Source: JBEKCB01 sp052139675
Lineage (GTDB): Bacteria > Planctomycetota > Brocadiia > CAIUPP01
Reading direction: 5' to 3'
Assembly (NCBI GenBank): GCA_052139675.1
Contig: JBKQWE010000012.1
Location: forward strand, 1 to 64,000
Length of the DNA stretch: 64,000 nucleotides
The translations under genes were made by a program, and so were the position numbers. The first letter of the stretch is position 1. Every line of letters begins with the position of its first letter. Below the pieces are notes generated by a model. That model was not told the DNA's origin, ran no database searches, and saw only the letters and a program-made list of their open reading frames with translations. Positions 25,890 through 34,814 of this stretch are shown piece by piece.

Positions 25890-28514
25890 CTAGCCGCCGT
25901 CGGCGAGCCGCTTGAGCTCTTCGAGTTTCTTCAGCGCTTCCGCCGGCGTCAGGGAGGCCAGGTCGAGGCGACGCAGCGTATCGGCGACGACGTCCGATTC
26001 GCGGCTGAAGAGCGTCAGTTGCAGGCTGTCCGACTTCCGGGCCGCGGCGCCGCGCTTCCTGCGCACGGCTTCCGCGGCGATCTTCGGGCGGTCGCGCTCG
26101 TCGAGCGCCGCGTTCTCCAGGTTCGCCAGGATCGTCTTCGCGCGCTCGACCACCTCGTCGGGCACGCCCGCCAGCCGCGCGACGTGGATGCCGTAGCTCT
26201 TGTCCGTGCCGCCCTCGACGATCCGCCGCAGAAAGATGATCTCGTCCTGCCACTCGCGCACGGCGATGTTGTAGTTCTTGATCGTCTCGAAGAGCGAGGC
26301 CAGCTCGGTCAGCTCGTGGTAGTGCGTCGCGAAGAGCGTGCGGCTCTTCAGGTTCCGCGCGATGTACTCGGCCACCGCCCAGGCGATGCTGACGCCGTCG
26401 AACGTGCTGGTGCCGCGCCCGACCTCGTCCAGGATGATCAGGCTGCGGCGCGTCGCGTTGTGGAGGATGTTCGCCGTCTCGATCATCTCGACCATGAAGG
26501 TGCTCTGGCCGCGGGCGATCTCGTCCGCCGCGCCGACGCGGGTGAAAATGCGGTCCGTCAGCCCGATCCGCGCCGAGGCGGCCGGGACGAACGAGCCGAC
26601 GTGGGCCATCAGCACGATCAGCGCCGTCTGGCGGATGTAGGTGGACTTGCCCGCCATGTTCGGGCCGGTGATGATCATGATCTGGGTGTTCGCGCCGTCG
26701 AGCGCGGTGTCGTTCGGCACGAACGGCTCGGCGAGCGTCCGCTCGAGGACCGGGTGGCGCCCGTCGCGGATCTCCACCTCGTAGCCCTCGGTCATCTGCG
26801 GCCGCACGTAGTGGTACTCGGCCGCCACGTCGGCGAGCGAGGCCAGCGCGTCGGTCTCGGCCAGCAGGTGGGCCGTCTCCTGCAGGCGTCCGGCGTGCCG
26901 GCCGACCTCCTCGCGGACGCGGAGGAACAGGTCGTACTCGATGTCGCGCGCGCGGTCCTCCGCCGTGAGCACGCGCGCCTCGTACTCCTTCAGCTCCGGG
27001 GTGACGTAGCGCTCGGCGTTTTTCAGGGTCTGCTTGCGCAGGTAGTCGGCGGGGATTTTCTGCTGGTGCGTGTGCGTGACCTCGATGTAATAGCCGAAAA
27101 CCTGGTTGTAGCCGACCTTGAGCGAGGGGATTTTCGTGCGCTCGATCTCGCTCGCCTGGAAGCGCGCGATCCAGCTCTTGCCGTCGCGCTGGATCGAGCG
27201 CAGCTCGTCGAGTTCGGCGGAATAGCCCTCGCGGATGAGGCCGCCTTCCTTCAGGAGCGCCGGCGGATCGGCGGCGATCGCCGCGCCGATGAGCGCGCGC
27301 GCCTCGTCCACCGTGTCGAGCTGCCCGCCGATGGCGCGGAGGCGCGCGTTCCCCGCCGCGCTCAGGCGCTCCTTCAGCGCGGGCAGCGGCTCCAGCGAGC
27401 GCCGCAGCGCCAGCAGGTCGCGCGCGTTCGCCCGCGCGGTGGCCACGCGCGCCGTCAGCCGCTCGATGTCATACACCTCGTTCAGCCGCGCCCGGGCCTC
27501 CTGCCGCAGCGCGCGGTCCTTGAAGAATTCCTCCACGCCGTCCTGCCGCGCGGCGATCTCCTCGATCCGCCGCAGCGGGCCGACGATCCACTCCTTCAGC
27601 AGCCGGCCGCCCATCGGCGTCAGCGTGCGGTCGAGCACGCCCAGCAGCGAGCCCTTGCGCGCGCCCTCGCGGAGCGTGCGCGTCAGCTCCAGGCTGAGCT
27701 GCGTCGAGCGGTCGAGCACCACGCGGTCCGAATCGCTCATGCGCGCCAGGCGCCGGATGTGGCCGAGGGAGATCTTCTGCGTCTCCTGGAGGTACTGGAG
27801 CGTCGCGCCCGCCGCCGAGAGCGAGGGACCCAGCGAGCCGCAGCCGAACCCCTCGAGCGACTGCACGCGGAAATGCTCGAAGAGCGTCTTCTGCGCGGTC
27901 TCGCGCCCGAAGGCCCAGTCGGGCCGCGGCGTGATCATCGCGCCCGTCTCGCGCCGGAAGCGCTCCAGACGCCCGTCGGCGGCGGAGGCCAGGCTCTCGG
28001 GCAGGAGCAGTTCGGTCGGGTTCAGGCGGGTGAGCTCGTCGCCGAGATGCGCGGCCGGCAGGTCCTCGGCGTGGAACTGCCCGGTGCTCAGGTCCACCCA
28101 CGAGAGGCCGACGGCGTCGCCCTCGAGCAGCAGCGCGGCGAGGTAGTTGTGGTCCTTGCTCTCGAGCAGCGAGTCCTCCGTCACGGTGCCCGGCGTGATG
28201 ACGCGCGTCACGTCGCGGTCCACCAGCCCCTGGGCCTGGCGCGGGTCCTCGATCTGGTCGCAGAGGGCCACTTTGTATCCGGCCTGGATGAGGCGCTTGA
28301 CGTAGGCGTGGACGGAATGGTAGGGCACGCCGGCCATCGGCACGGCCTTCTCGCCCTTGCTGCGCGAGGTCAGGGTCAGCCCGAGCAGCCGCGAGGCGAG
28401 CACCGCGTCGTCGTAAAACATCTCGTAGAAATCCCCGAGGCGGAAGAGCAGGAGCGCGCCGGGATACTGCGCCTTGATCTCCTGGTACTGCCGCATCATG
28501 GGGGTTTGCGTCAT
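25890..28514 (-). CDS. mutS: DNA mismatch repair protein MutS
   Basis: MutS recognises base mismatches and small loops and recruits MutL. The 874 residues have the mismatch-binding domain I with FRLGDFYEMFYDDA, connector and lever domains, and an ATPase core with TGPNMAGKSTYIRQ (Walker A), ILDEVGRGTSTFDGV (Walker B) and ATHYHEL. Length is standard for MutS1. I start at ATG 28514 (MTQTPMMRQY), which has GAGG upstream; an ATG six codons earlier is less well placed. No mutL nearby. Confidence 0.96.
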   Translation of the reverse strand: MTQTPMMRQYQEIKAQYPGALLLFRLGDFYEMFYDDAVLASRLLGLTLTSRSKGEKAVPMAGVPYHSVHAYVKRLIQAGYKVALCDQIEDPRQAQGLVDRDVTRVITPGTVTEDSLLESKDHNYLAALLLEGDAVGLSWVDLSTGQFHAEDLPAAHLGDELTRLNPTELLLPESLASAADGRLERFRRETGAMITPRPDWAFGRETAQKTLFEHFRVQSLEGFGCGSLGPSLSAAGATLQYLQETQKISLGHIRRLARMSDSDRVVLDRSTQLSLELTRTLREGARKGSLLGVLDRTLTPMGGRLLKEWIVGPLRRIEEIAARQDGVEEFFKDRALRQEARARLNEVYDIERLTARVATARANARDLLALRRSLEPLPALKERLSAAGNARLRAIGGQLDTVDEARALIGAAIAADPPALLKEGGLIREGYSAELDELRSIQRDGKSWIARFQASEIERTKIPSLKVGYNQVFGYYIEVTHTHQQKIPADYLRKQTLKNAERYVTPELKEYEARVLTAEDRARDIEYDLFLRVREEVGRHAGRLQETAHLLAETDALASLADVAAEYHYVRPQMTEGYEVEIRDGRHPVLERTLAEPFVPNDTALDGANTQIMIITGPNMAGKSTYIRQTALIVLMAHVGSFVPAASARIGLTDRIFTRVGAADEIARGQSTFMVEMIETANILHNATRRSLIILDEVGRGTSTFDGVSIAWAVAEYIARNLKSRTLFATHYHELTELASLFETIKNYNIAVREWQDEIIFLRRIVEGGTDKSYGIHVARLAGVPDEVVERAKTILANLENAALDERDRPKIAAEAVRRKRGAAARKSDSLQLTLFSRESDVVADTLRRLDLASLTPAEALKKLEELKRLADGG

Positions 28515-28650
28515 GCGAGCCTCGCGGCCCATTCGGCCATGCTCAGGGCCGCCCTGAGCCAGGCCGAGCAGGCGGGAAAGCCGAACGCGGTTTCACGGTC
28601 CGTCAGGGGAAAAGTATAGCAGAAGTTTCGCCGGCTGCGCAAAAGGCGTC

Positions 28651-29109
28651 TCACTTCGCGGCGAGCGCTTCGCGGACGGTGCGGTGGCGGCCGAACAGGC
28701 GGGTGAGCTTGGTGATCTCCAGGACGCGCTGCACCAGCGGCTGCGCGCTCGCCAGCCGGACGTAGCCGCCCTGCGGCCGCACGCGTTTGTAGACCACCAT
28801 CAGCGCGCCGAGACAACTGCTGGTCATGAAGGAGACGTCGGAGAGGTCCACGATGAATTGGGTCGCGCCCTGGTCCGCCAGCGCCAGGAGCTCCCGCTGG
28901 AAGGGGTGCGCTTCGGCCTCGCCGATGCGGCCGTGCGGGCTGACCAGGCAGACGGCGCCGCGCCGCTCCACCTCCAGCGAGACGACCGAGCCTTCGTCCG
29001 CGGAGGGCTTCTGCGCCCGCCGGGCGGAAGGATGAACGCCGGCGGAAGAGGGACGCAACGGCGGCGGCTGATGACGGGCCGTCTTCATCCCTCGTCCCTT
29101 ATCCTTCAT
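28651..29109 (-). CDS. STAS-domain anti-anti-sigma factor (RsbV/SpoIIAA-like)
   Basis: A 152-residue protein with a disordered 45-residue N terminus and one STAS domain. Such antagonists bind an anti-sigma kinase when dephosphorylated and release the sigma factor. The phospho-site region reads FMTSSCLGALM where SpoIIAA-type proteins have D-S-S-G-L-G: the serines remain, but Asp and Gly are changed to Thr and Cys. It starts 21 bases after the phosphatase/kinase fusion gene, so the three functions of a partner-switching module are encoded together. AAGG lies six bases before ATG 29109. The first residues (MKDKGRG) come from a word repeat. Confidence 0.85.
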   Translation of the reverse strand: MKDKGRGMKTARHQPPPLRPSSAGVHPSARRAQKPSADEGSVVSLEVERRGAVCLVSPHGRIGEAEAHPFQRELLALADQGATQFIVDLSDVSFMTSSCLGALMVVYKRVRPQGGYVRLASAQPLVQRVLEITKLTRLFGRHRTVREALAAK

Positions 29110-29130
29110 CTGGATCCTTCTCCGCGCTGT

Positions 29131-30528
29131 CTATCGCGCCCAGGGCGCTTTCTTGCGCATCGTGACGCGGTTGCCCTTCGCGTTGAAGCCCACGTCGTCC
29201 ATGTACGCGCGCATCAGCACCAGGCCGCGGCCGTGCGGCAGCTCCAGGTTCTCGTCCGCGGTCGGGTCCGGCACCGCGTCCGGGTCGAAGCCCTGCCCCT
29301 CGTCCTCGACCGACACCACGCATTCCTCGCGGTCCACGGAGAAGGTCACCGTGACGTGCTTGGCCTTGTCCATGCGGTTGCCGTGCTTGATGGCGTTGAT
29401 GATCGCCTCCTCGAGGGCCAGGCGCACGGCGAAGAGCGCGCGCTCGCCGTAGTTGAGCGCCTCGAGGCGCGAGAGCACCAGCGACTCCACGCGCGTGAGC
29501 TGCATCGGCTCGCTCGGGATAACGATGCGCTCCTCCTTCGCCTCGCGCGGCGCCACCTCCACCCCGACGAGCGTCAGGTCCTCGTCCTGTTCCGCCCCGC
29601 CCATGTGGCGCGAGAAGTCCTCGGCGACCCGCTCCACCATCGCGCCGATTTCCAGGCCTCGGTTCGCTTTCAGCAGCTTGTGCAGGCGGCGGTCCGGGTA
29701 CGCCTGGTTCCGGGCGTTGCACATGCGCACCAGGCCGCGGGTGTAGAGGAGCAGGTGGTCGCCGGCCTGGAGCTGGATCTCCTTCTCCTCGCAGCGCGGC
29801 TCCTCGAACATGCCGCAACAGAGGCCTTCCGTGTCGAGCAGCTCGAAGCGCTTCGGGCCGTAGAGGATCGGGCAGCAGTGCGACGCGTTCGCGAACTTCA
29901 GGCGCAGCGTCTCCAGGTCCAGGATGCCCAGGAACGCGGTGAGGAACTGGTCCTCCAGCGTGTTCCGGACGATGTGCTGGTTCATCCTCTCGAGAATGAC
30001 TTTCGGGGAATATTCGTTCTGGCGGAAGGTGTCGAAGTCGATCTTGGCGATGGCGGTGATGAGCGCGGCGCTGAGGCCGTTGCCGGCGGCGTCGGCCACG
30101 AGGAAGCCGACGCAACTGTTGCCCATGTCGCAGACGTCGTAGAGGTCGCCGCCGACGCGCGGCGACGGCTGGTACTTCACCGCGAAGCGCACCTGCGGGA
30201 ACGCCGGCAGCGCCGGCGGCATGAACAGGCGCTGGAACTGCCGCGCCACGGCCAGTTGCTGCTCCATCCGCAGGGTCCGGTTCTGCAGCTCCTGGCTGAG
30301 CCGGGCGATGGCGCTTTTGGCGTGCTCGCCGTCCTGCGCCCGGCGCGCCAGTTCGTCGCCCTGCCGGCAGAGCTGCTCGATCCGGGCGTTCGCGTGGTCG
30401 AGGTCCGCTCGAAGAGCGAGGACTTCCGCCGGCGCGGGCGAACTCCGGGCATGCCGGGCCGGCTCACCCGTCTTGCGGGGCTTGCCCGGCTTGCGCTTCG
30501 CCTGCGGCGCGCGTCGCTTTTCGACCAT
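29131..30528 (-). CDS. SpoIIE-type PP2C phosphatase fused to a HATPase anti-sigma kinase domain
   Basis: 465 residues: basic disordered start, coiled coil (about 35-95), SpoIIE/PP2C phosphatase domain (about 105-315) with GGDLYD and ADAAGNGLSAAL, then a HATPase_c_2 domain (about 325-460) with N-box EEAIINAIKHG, DEGQGFDPD and HGRGLVLMR. The fusion would let one protein both dephosphorylate and phosphorylate the STAS partner encoded just downstream. Oddity: the usual metal-ligand motif YTDG reads YTRG here (LLLYTRGL), so the phosphatase may be impaired or use another metal arrangement. No receiver or sensor domain is present. A promoter lies at 30596-30625. Confidence 0.9.
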   Translation of the reverse strand: MVEKRRAPQAKRKPGKPRKTGEPARHARSSPAPAEVLALRADLDHANARIEQLCRQGDELARRAQDGEHAKSAIARLSQELQNRTLRMEQQLAVARQFQRLFMPPALPAFPQVRFAVKYQPSPRVGGDLYDVCDMGNSCVGFLVADAAGNGLSAALITAIAKIDFDTFRQNEYSPKVILERMNQHIVRNTLEDQFLTAFLGILDLETLRLKFANASHCCPILYGPKRFELLDTEGLCCGMFEEPRCEEKEIQLQAGDHLLLYTRGLVRMCNARNQAYPDRRLHKLLKANRGLEIGAMVERVAEDFSRHMGGAEQDEDLTLVGVEVAPREAKEERIVIPSEPMQLTRVESLVLSRLEALNYGERALFAVRLALEEAIINAIKHGNRMDKAKHVTVTFSVDREECVVSVEDEGQGFDPDAVPDPTADENLELPHGRGLVLMRAYMDDVGFNAKGNRVTMRKKAPWAR

Positions 30529-30595
30529 CCGGAGTAGACCTCCTGCCCCGTGAACGGGACGGGTGGATTGGCGATGGGTCCGGTCAAGAGACGCC

Positions 30596-30625
30596 AGTAT
30601 ATCGCCGGATCGCGTTGGGAGTCAA
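30596..30625 (-). promoter_or_regulatory. promoter for the phosphatase-kinase gene
   Basis: On the minus strand TTGACT (30625-30620), 18-base spacer, TATACT (30601-30596). Its -35 box directly touches the -35 box of the divergent promoter at 30626-30654. Confidence 0.6.
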
Positions 30626-30654
30626 TTGCATTTCGCCGCGCGCGGGCTTACAGT
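30626..30654 (+). promoter_or_regulatory. promoter for the GT39-type gene at 30710
   Basis: TTGCAT at 30626-30631, 17-base spacer, TACAGT at 30649-30654. Back-to-back with the divergent promoter, with no bases between the two -35 boxes. Confidence 0.5.
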
Positions 30655-30709
30655 AAGCGCCCGGACGGTGCGCTCCCAGCCTTCAGCCGTCAAAGGGTAC
30701 GGTTGCGCC

Positions 30710-32866
30710 ATGAACGCGCCTGACGCGAAACGGGCTCCTTTCGGAAGCCGCTGGCCGCGGATCATCGCCGGCCTCGCCGCGCTCGTGGTCTGCCTGCTGC
30801 TCGCGAAGCAGTACTGGCTCCAGGACCGATGCCTCGCCATCAGCGTGATCCTCGTGGACCGGCTGAGCCTGCTCGGATGGACGGCACTGATTCTCCTCTC
30901 GGCGATGAGCTTCGGCGCCGCGCTGCTGCGCTGGCTCAAGCTGCGGCCGGCGGGCGACGGCGCCACGGCGCTCTTCGGCGTCGGACTCGGGCTGGCCGTG
31001 CTGGCGACCCTGGTGCTCATGCTGGGCACGCTGGGCTTCATGGAGAAGGTCAGTTGGGTCGTCGCGCTCCTGGCGCTGCTCTTCATGGGCCTGCGCGACC
31101 TCGGCGTGCTCCTGCGCGCCGCCATCGCCGCCGGGCGCCGGGCGCGCCGTGCCTCGTGGTTCCGCATGGCGCTCTGGGCGGTCCTCGCCTTCTTCCTGCT
31201 CCTGAACCTCGTCTGCGCGTTCGAGCCGCCCAGACAGTACGGCTGGCAGTACGACTCCCTCGAATATCACCTCGCCGCCCCGGCGGCGTACCGGGACGCC
31301 GGCCGCGTGTTCTTCATGCGCGACAACGCGTACGCCGGCTTCCCGCAGAACATGGAGATGCTGTACCTGCTGGCGATGAATCTCACCGGCTCGCCCGACC
31401 GCGGCGCGATCCTCAGCCAGATGCTCTGCGCCGCGCTGGGCTTCCTGGCCGCGATGGCGCTGCGCGGGCTGATCGCCGGCGTCGCGGGAAGGACCACCGG
31501 CGAGCTCGCCGCGGCCATCTTCTACACCTGGCCGGCGGTGACGCTGTACTCCGGCTCCGCCTACGTGGAGCTGCCGCTGATGTTCTACGGCACGCTGGCG
31601 CTCTGGGGGCTGGTATGGAGCTGGCGCCGCAAGCTCACGCGCCCGGGGCCGCGCGGCTGGGTGATCCTCGCCGCCGCCGCCACCGGCTTGGCGATGGGCG
31701 TCAAGTACACCGCCGCGCTCCTGGTCTTCATCCCGATCCTGGCCTGGCTCGCGGGAACCGGCTTCGCGGCGAGCGTCGCGCCGAGGGAAATCCTGCGCCG
31801 CGTCGGCCTCTTCGTCGCCGTCTCGCTCCTCTGCTTCAGCCCCTGGCTGATCCGCGACTTCGCCGACACGGGCAACCCGGTCTACCCGCTGCTCTACAAA
31901 GTCTTCGACGGCGCCCACTGGGACGCGCAGAAAGACGCCCGCTGGACGCAGGCGCACTCGGCGAAGGACGTTACTCCCGGCAACTTCATCGCCCAGGCCC
32001 GCGAGGCGCTGTTCGTGGACAGCCCCAATAACGAGGGCCTGACCGAGGCGTCGCTGTTGCTCTTCATCTTCGTCCCCTTCGCGCTGCTGACGCGCCGGTG
32101 GACGCGCCTGGTCGCGCTGCTGCTCGCCGGCAACCTGGCGCTCATCTACACCCTCTGGTTCTATTTCACGCAGCAGAACCTGCGTTTCCTGGAGGCCGGC
32201 GCGCCGGTGCTGGCGGGGCTTTCAGCCATCGGCCTCGGCGCGGTGCTCCCGAACCGCTACGCGTACGGGCTGCGGCACGTCGTCATCCTGCTCCTGCTCT
32301 TCGAGCCGTCGAGATGGAACAACTACGTCTACTTCGAGCGGCCCCTGGACAGCGCGCTGAGAGTTGATTCGGCCGACTATTTCAAGACGTACGCGCCGAC
32401 GGCGATGAAGGCCCTCGACGATCCCGACCTGCTCCCGCGCAACGCCAAGGTCCTCTTCCTCGGCGAGGCGCGCATGTTCTACTGCCGGCGTGTCCACGTC
32501 GCGAGCACCGTCTTCGACACGAACGCGCTCGAGGAGATCGGCCGGGCGGCGCGCACGCCGGAGGACATCCGCGACGGCCTGCGGAAGCGGGGCATCACAC
32601 ACCTGTACGTGGACGCCGAGGAGCTCCACCGCCTGCAGACGACGTACCGCTATGTCTACAACGGGCGGCAACACCTGGGCATGCTCGACGGGTTCGACTG
32701 GGACCTCTTCGCCCGGTTCGCGACCGAGTATCTGCGCCCGGTCTGGGTGTATCCGGAGCAGATGCGCGAGGTTCCCTTCCACTGGGAGCGCTGGCCGAAA
32801 TTACTCGAGCTGTCCGGCCAGTATGGCGTGAACTTCATCGCGATCTATGAATTGAAGGGAGGATGA
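30710..32866 (+). CDS. multi-pass GT39-like membrane glycosyltransferase (putative)
   Basis: A 718-residue protein with about 11-12 membrane segments and a soluble C-terminal part of about 170 residues. After the third or fourth helix there is QYDSLEYHLAAPAAYRD, the extracytoplasmic acidic loop typical of GT39/PMT-like enzymes, then GFPQNMEMLY. The donor is expected to be a polyprenyl-phosphate sugar; acceptor unknown. The frame is open to 30563, but ATG 30710 with AAAGGG upstream and no conserved sequence before it is the better start. It ends at a hairpin shared with the convergent sigma-54 regulator gene. Confidence 0.8.
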   Translation: MNAPDAKRAPFGSRWPRIIAGLAALVVCLLLAKQYWLQDRCLAISVILVDRLSLLGWTALILLSAMSFGAALLRWLKLRPAGDGATALFGVGLGLAVLATLVLMLGTLGFMEKVSWVVALLALLFMGLRDLGVLLRAAIAAGRRARRASWFRMALWAVLAFFLLLNLVCAFEPPRQYGWQYDSLEYHLAAPAAYRDAGRVFFMRDNAYAGFPQNMEMLYLLAMNLTGSPDRGAILSQMLCAALGFLAAMALRGLIAGVAGRTTGELAAAIFYTWPAVTLYSGSAYVELPLMFYGTLALWGLVWSWRRKLTRPGPRGWVILAAAATGLAMGVKYTAALLVFIPILAWLAGTGFAASVAPREILRRVGLFVAVSLLCFSPWLIRDFADTGNPVYPLLYKVFDGAHWDAQKDARWTQAHSAKDVTPGNFIAQAREALFVDSPNNEGLTEASLLLFIFVPFALLTRRWTRLVALLLAGNLALIYTLWFYFTQQNLRFLEAGAPVLAGLSAIGLGAVLPNRYAYGLRHVVILLLLFEPSRWNNYVYFERPLDSALRVDSADYFKTYAPTAMKALDDPDLLPRNAKVLFLGEARMFYCRRVHVASTVFDTNALEEIGRAARTPEDIRDGLRKRGITHLYVDAEELHRLQTTYRYVYNGRQHLGMLDGFDWDLFARFATEYLRPVWVYPEQMREVPFHWERWPKLLELSGQYGVNFIAIYELKGG

Positions 32867-32867
32867 T

Positions 32868-32901
32868 GGACGAAGGGCGAAGCCGCCTTCACCCTTCGTC
32901 C
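32868..32901. terminator. hairpin between convergent genes (bidirectional terminator candidate)
   Basis: GGACGAAGGG at 32868-32877 pairs with CCCTTCGTCC at 32892-32901, with an inner GAAG/CTTC stem. The right arm lies in the last codons of the sigma-54 regulator. GGACGAAGG is one of the recurring intergenic words. Confidence 0.6.
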
Positions 32902-34811
32902 TTATCCGTCTCCAGCCCGTACGCCTTGAGCTTGGCGTAGAGCGTGCTGCGGTCAATGCCCAGGACGCGAGCGGCTTCTTTTTTGTTGCCGGCGGTGCGC
33001 TGCATCACGCGCGCGATGTGGGCGCGCTCCAGGTCGCGCAGGGTGGCCGGCTCGTCTGCAGGCGCCGCCGGGGCCACCGCCTCCGCCGGACGCGCGGCCC
33101 CTTTGCCGCTGCGGATCTCGAACGGCACGTCCTCCAGCTTCAGCGCGTCGCCCTCGGCCATCACCACCATCCGCTCAATGGCGTTGCGCAGCTCGCGGAC
33201 GTTCCCCGGCCACGGGTAGCCGTCGAAGACCGGCCAGACGTCGGCCTCGAACCGCAGCGCGGGCCGGCCGCATTTCTCGGCGAACTGCTTGAGGAAGTAC
33301 TCGGCGAGCACGTGCGTGTCGCCGGGCCGTTCGCGCAGCGGCGGCAGCGAGACCTTCAGCACGTTGAGCCGGAAATACAGGTCCTCGCGGAAGCGCGCGC
33401 GGCCGACTTCCTCGGCGAGCTTCTTGTTCGTCGCCGCGATGACGCGCGCGTTCACCTTGCGATCCTTGATGTCGCCCACGCGCCGCAGCTCGCCGGTCTC
33501 GATCACGCGAAGGAGTTTCGACTGGCTGCCGTCGGGCAGCTCGCCGATCTCGTCGAGGAAGAGCGTGCCGCCGTCGGCGAGCTCGAAGCGCCCGGGCCGG
33601 TCGCGGTCCGCGCCGGTGAACGCGCCGCGGACGTGGCCGAAGAGCTCGCTCTCGAGCAGCGTCGGCGCCATCGCCGCGCAGTTGACCGCCTCGAACGGCT
33701 GGTGCCGGCGCGGGCTGTTCAGGTGGATTGCCCGCGCGACGAGTTCCTTGCCGGTGCCGCTCTCGCCCTCGATCAGCACGCCGGCGTCGGAGGGCGCGGC
33801 CTTGGCGATGAAGCGGAACACGCTCTCCATCGCCGGGCACTGGCCGACGATGTCGTAAGCGCCGCGCGCCTCGCGCTCGCGCACGTACCGCTCGCGCCCG
33901 ATCTCCTCGCGCACGCGCACGTTCTCGATCGCCACCGCCGACTGCGCCGCGATGGCCACCAGCAGCTCCAGGTCCGCATTCGTGAAGCGCGCCGCGTCGC
34001 CGAACCGGTCCACGTAGAGTTCCCCGAGCAGCCGGTCGCCGATCTGGATCGGCGCGCACATCGCCGAGGTGATCCGGTGCGCGGCGATGGACTGCGCGTC
34101 GCGCAGGCGCGCGTCCTTCGCGGCCGCCTCGACCAGGATGGCCATGCGGTGCTCGCGGACGTAATTGACGATCGTGGAGCTGATCGGCATCTTCGAGAGG
34201 TGCTTGTCGAACTCGCCGCGCTGGCTGACCCACGGGCGCAGCAGGCCCTTCTGCTCGTCGAAGAGGATCGGCACCGTCCGGTGCGGCTGCAGGTCGCGCT
34301 CGATGGCCGAGACGACCGCGCCGAAGAGTTCCGGATAGCTCTTCGCCGACCCAGCGACCTGCGCCAGCTCGAGCAGCGCCAGCAGCCGCCGCTGAGGATG
34401 CGCGCCGACGGCGAGCGTCTGCCGCGCGCCCGCCGGTCGCTGCACGGCCGATTCGCTGCGCACGTCCAGGTCCGCCGCGCCGTCCGTGTCGGTGATCTCC
34501 AGCGTATCGAACTCGCGCTCGATGAAATTCAGCACCGCGTCGCCGAGGCGGATTTCATCGCCCGAGGAGAGCGCGGCGTTCTCGACGCGCGCGCCGTTGA
34601 CGAGCACGCCGTTCTTGCTCTGCAGGTCCCGCACGGTCCAGGTCTCCGCCTCACCCTCGCCGCGCCGGACGATCTCCGCGTGCGTGCGGCTGATCGTCTC
34701 CGAAGGGAGTTGCACCGCGTTGCCCGGGTCGCGCCCGATCTTCGTGACGTCATCCACCAGCTCGTACGCCGTCCCACGCCCCGGCCCTTCGCGCACGATC
34801 AGCTTGGCCAT
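32889..34811 (-). CDS. sigma-54-dependent activator with FHA and GAF domains
   Basis: A 640-residue enhancer-binding protein: FHA domain (1-95, IGRDPGNAVQLPSETISRTHAEI), GAF domain (about 155-300), AAA+ domain (about 315-545) with GESGTGKELVARAIH, the sigma-54-contact loop GAFTGA, LFLDEIGELP and the arginine-finger region FREDLYFRLNV, and a Fis-type HTH at the end (RVLGIDRSTLYAKLKAYG). The FHA domain suggests input from phosphothreonine proteins instead of a receiver phosphorylation. Its start is three bases after the MttB-like gene, so it may be the last gene of an operon HIT-dgt-mttB-like. No -24/-12 promoter was found by eye in the window. Confidence 0.93.
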   Translation of the reverse strand: MAKLIVREGPGRGTAYELVDDVTKIGRDPGNAVQLPSETISRTHAEIVRRGEGEAETWTVRDLQSKNGVLVNGARVENAALSSGDEIRLGDAVLNFIEREFDTLEITDTDGAADLDVRSESAVQRPAGARQTLAVGAHPQRRLLALLELAQVAGSAKSYPELFGAVVSAIERDLQPHRTVPILFDEQKGLLRPWVSQRGEFDKHLSKMPISSTIVNYVREHRMAILVEAAAKDARLRDAQSIAAHRITSAMCAPIQIGDRLLGELYVDRFGDAARFTNADLELLVAIAAQSAVAIENVRVREEIGRERYVREREARGAYDIVGQCPAMESVFRFIAKAAPSDAGVLIEGESGTGKELVARAIHLNSPRRHQPFEAVNCAAMAPTLLESELFGHVRGAFTGADRDRPGRFELADGGTLFLDEIGELPDGSQSKLLRVIETGELRRVGDIKDRKVNARVIAATNKKLAEEVGRARFREDLYFRLNVLKVSLPPLRERPGDTHVLAEYFLKQFAEKCGRPALRFEADVWPVFDGYPWPGNVRELRNAIERMVVMAEGDALKLEDVPFEIRSGKGAARPAEAVAPAAPADEPATLRDLERAHIARVMQRTAGNKKEAARVLGIDRSTLYAKLKAYGLETDKDEG

Positions 34812-34814
34812 GGC

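Noticed and set aside
25887..28619. 910-codon open frame on the plus strand
   Set aside because: Antisense shadow of mutS.
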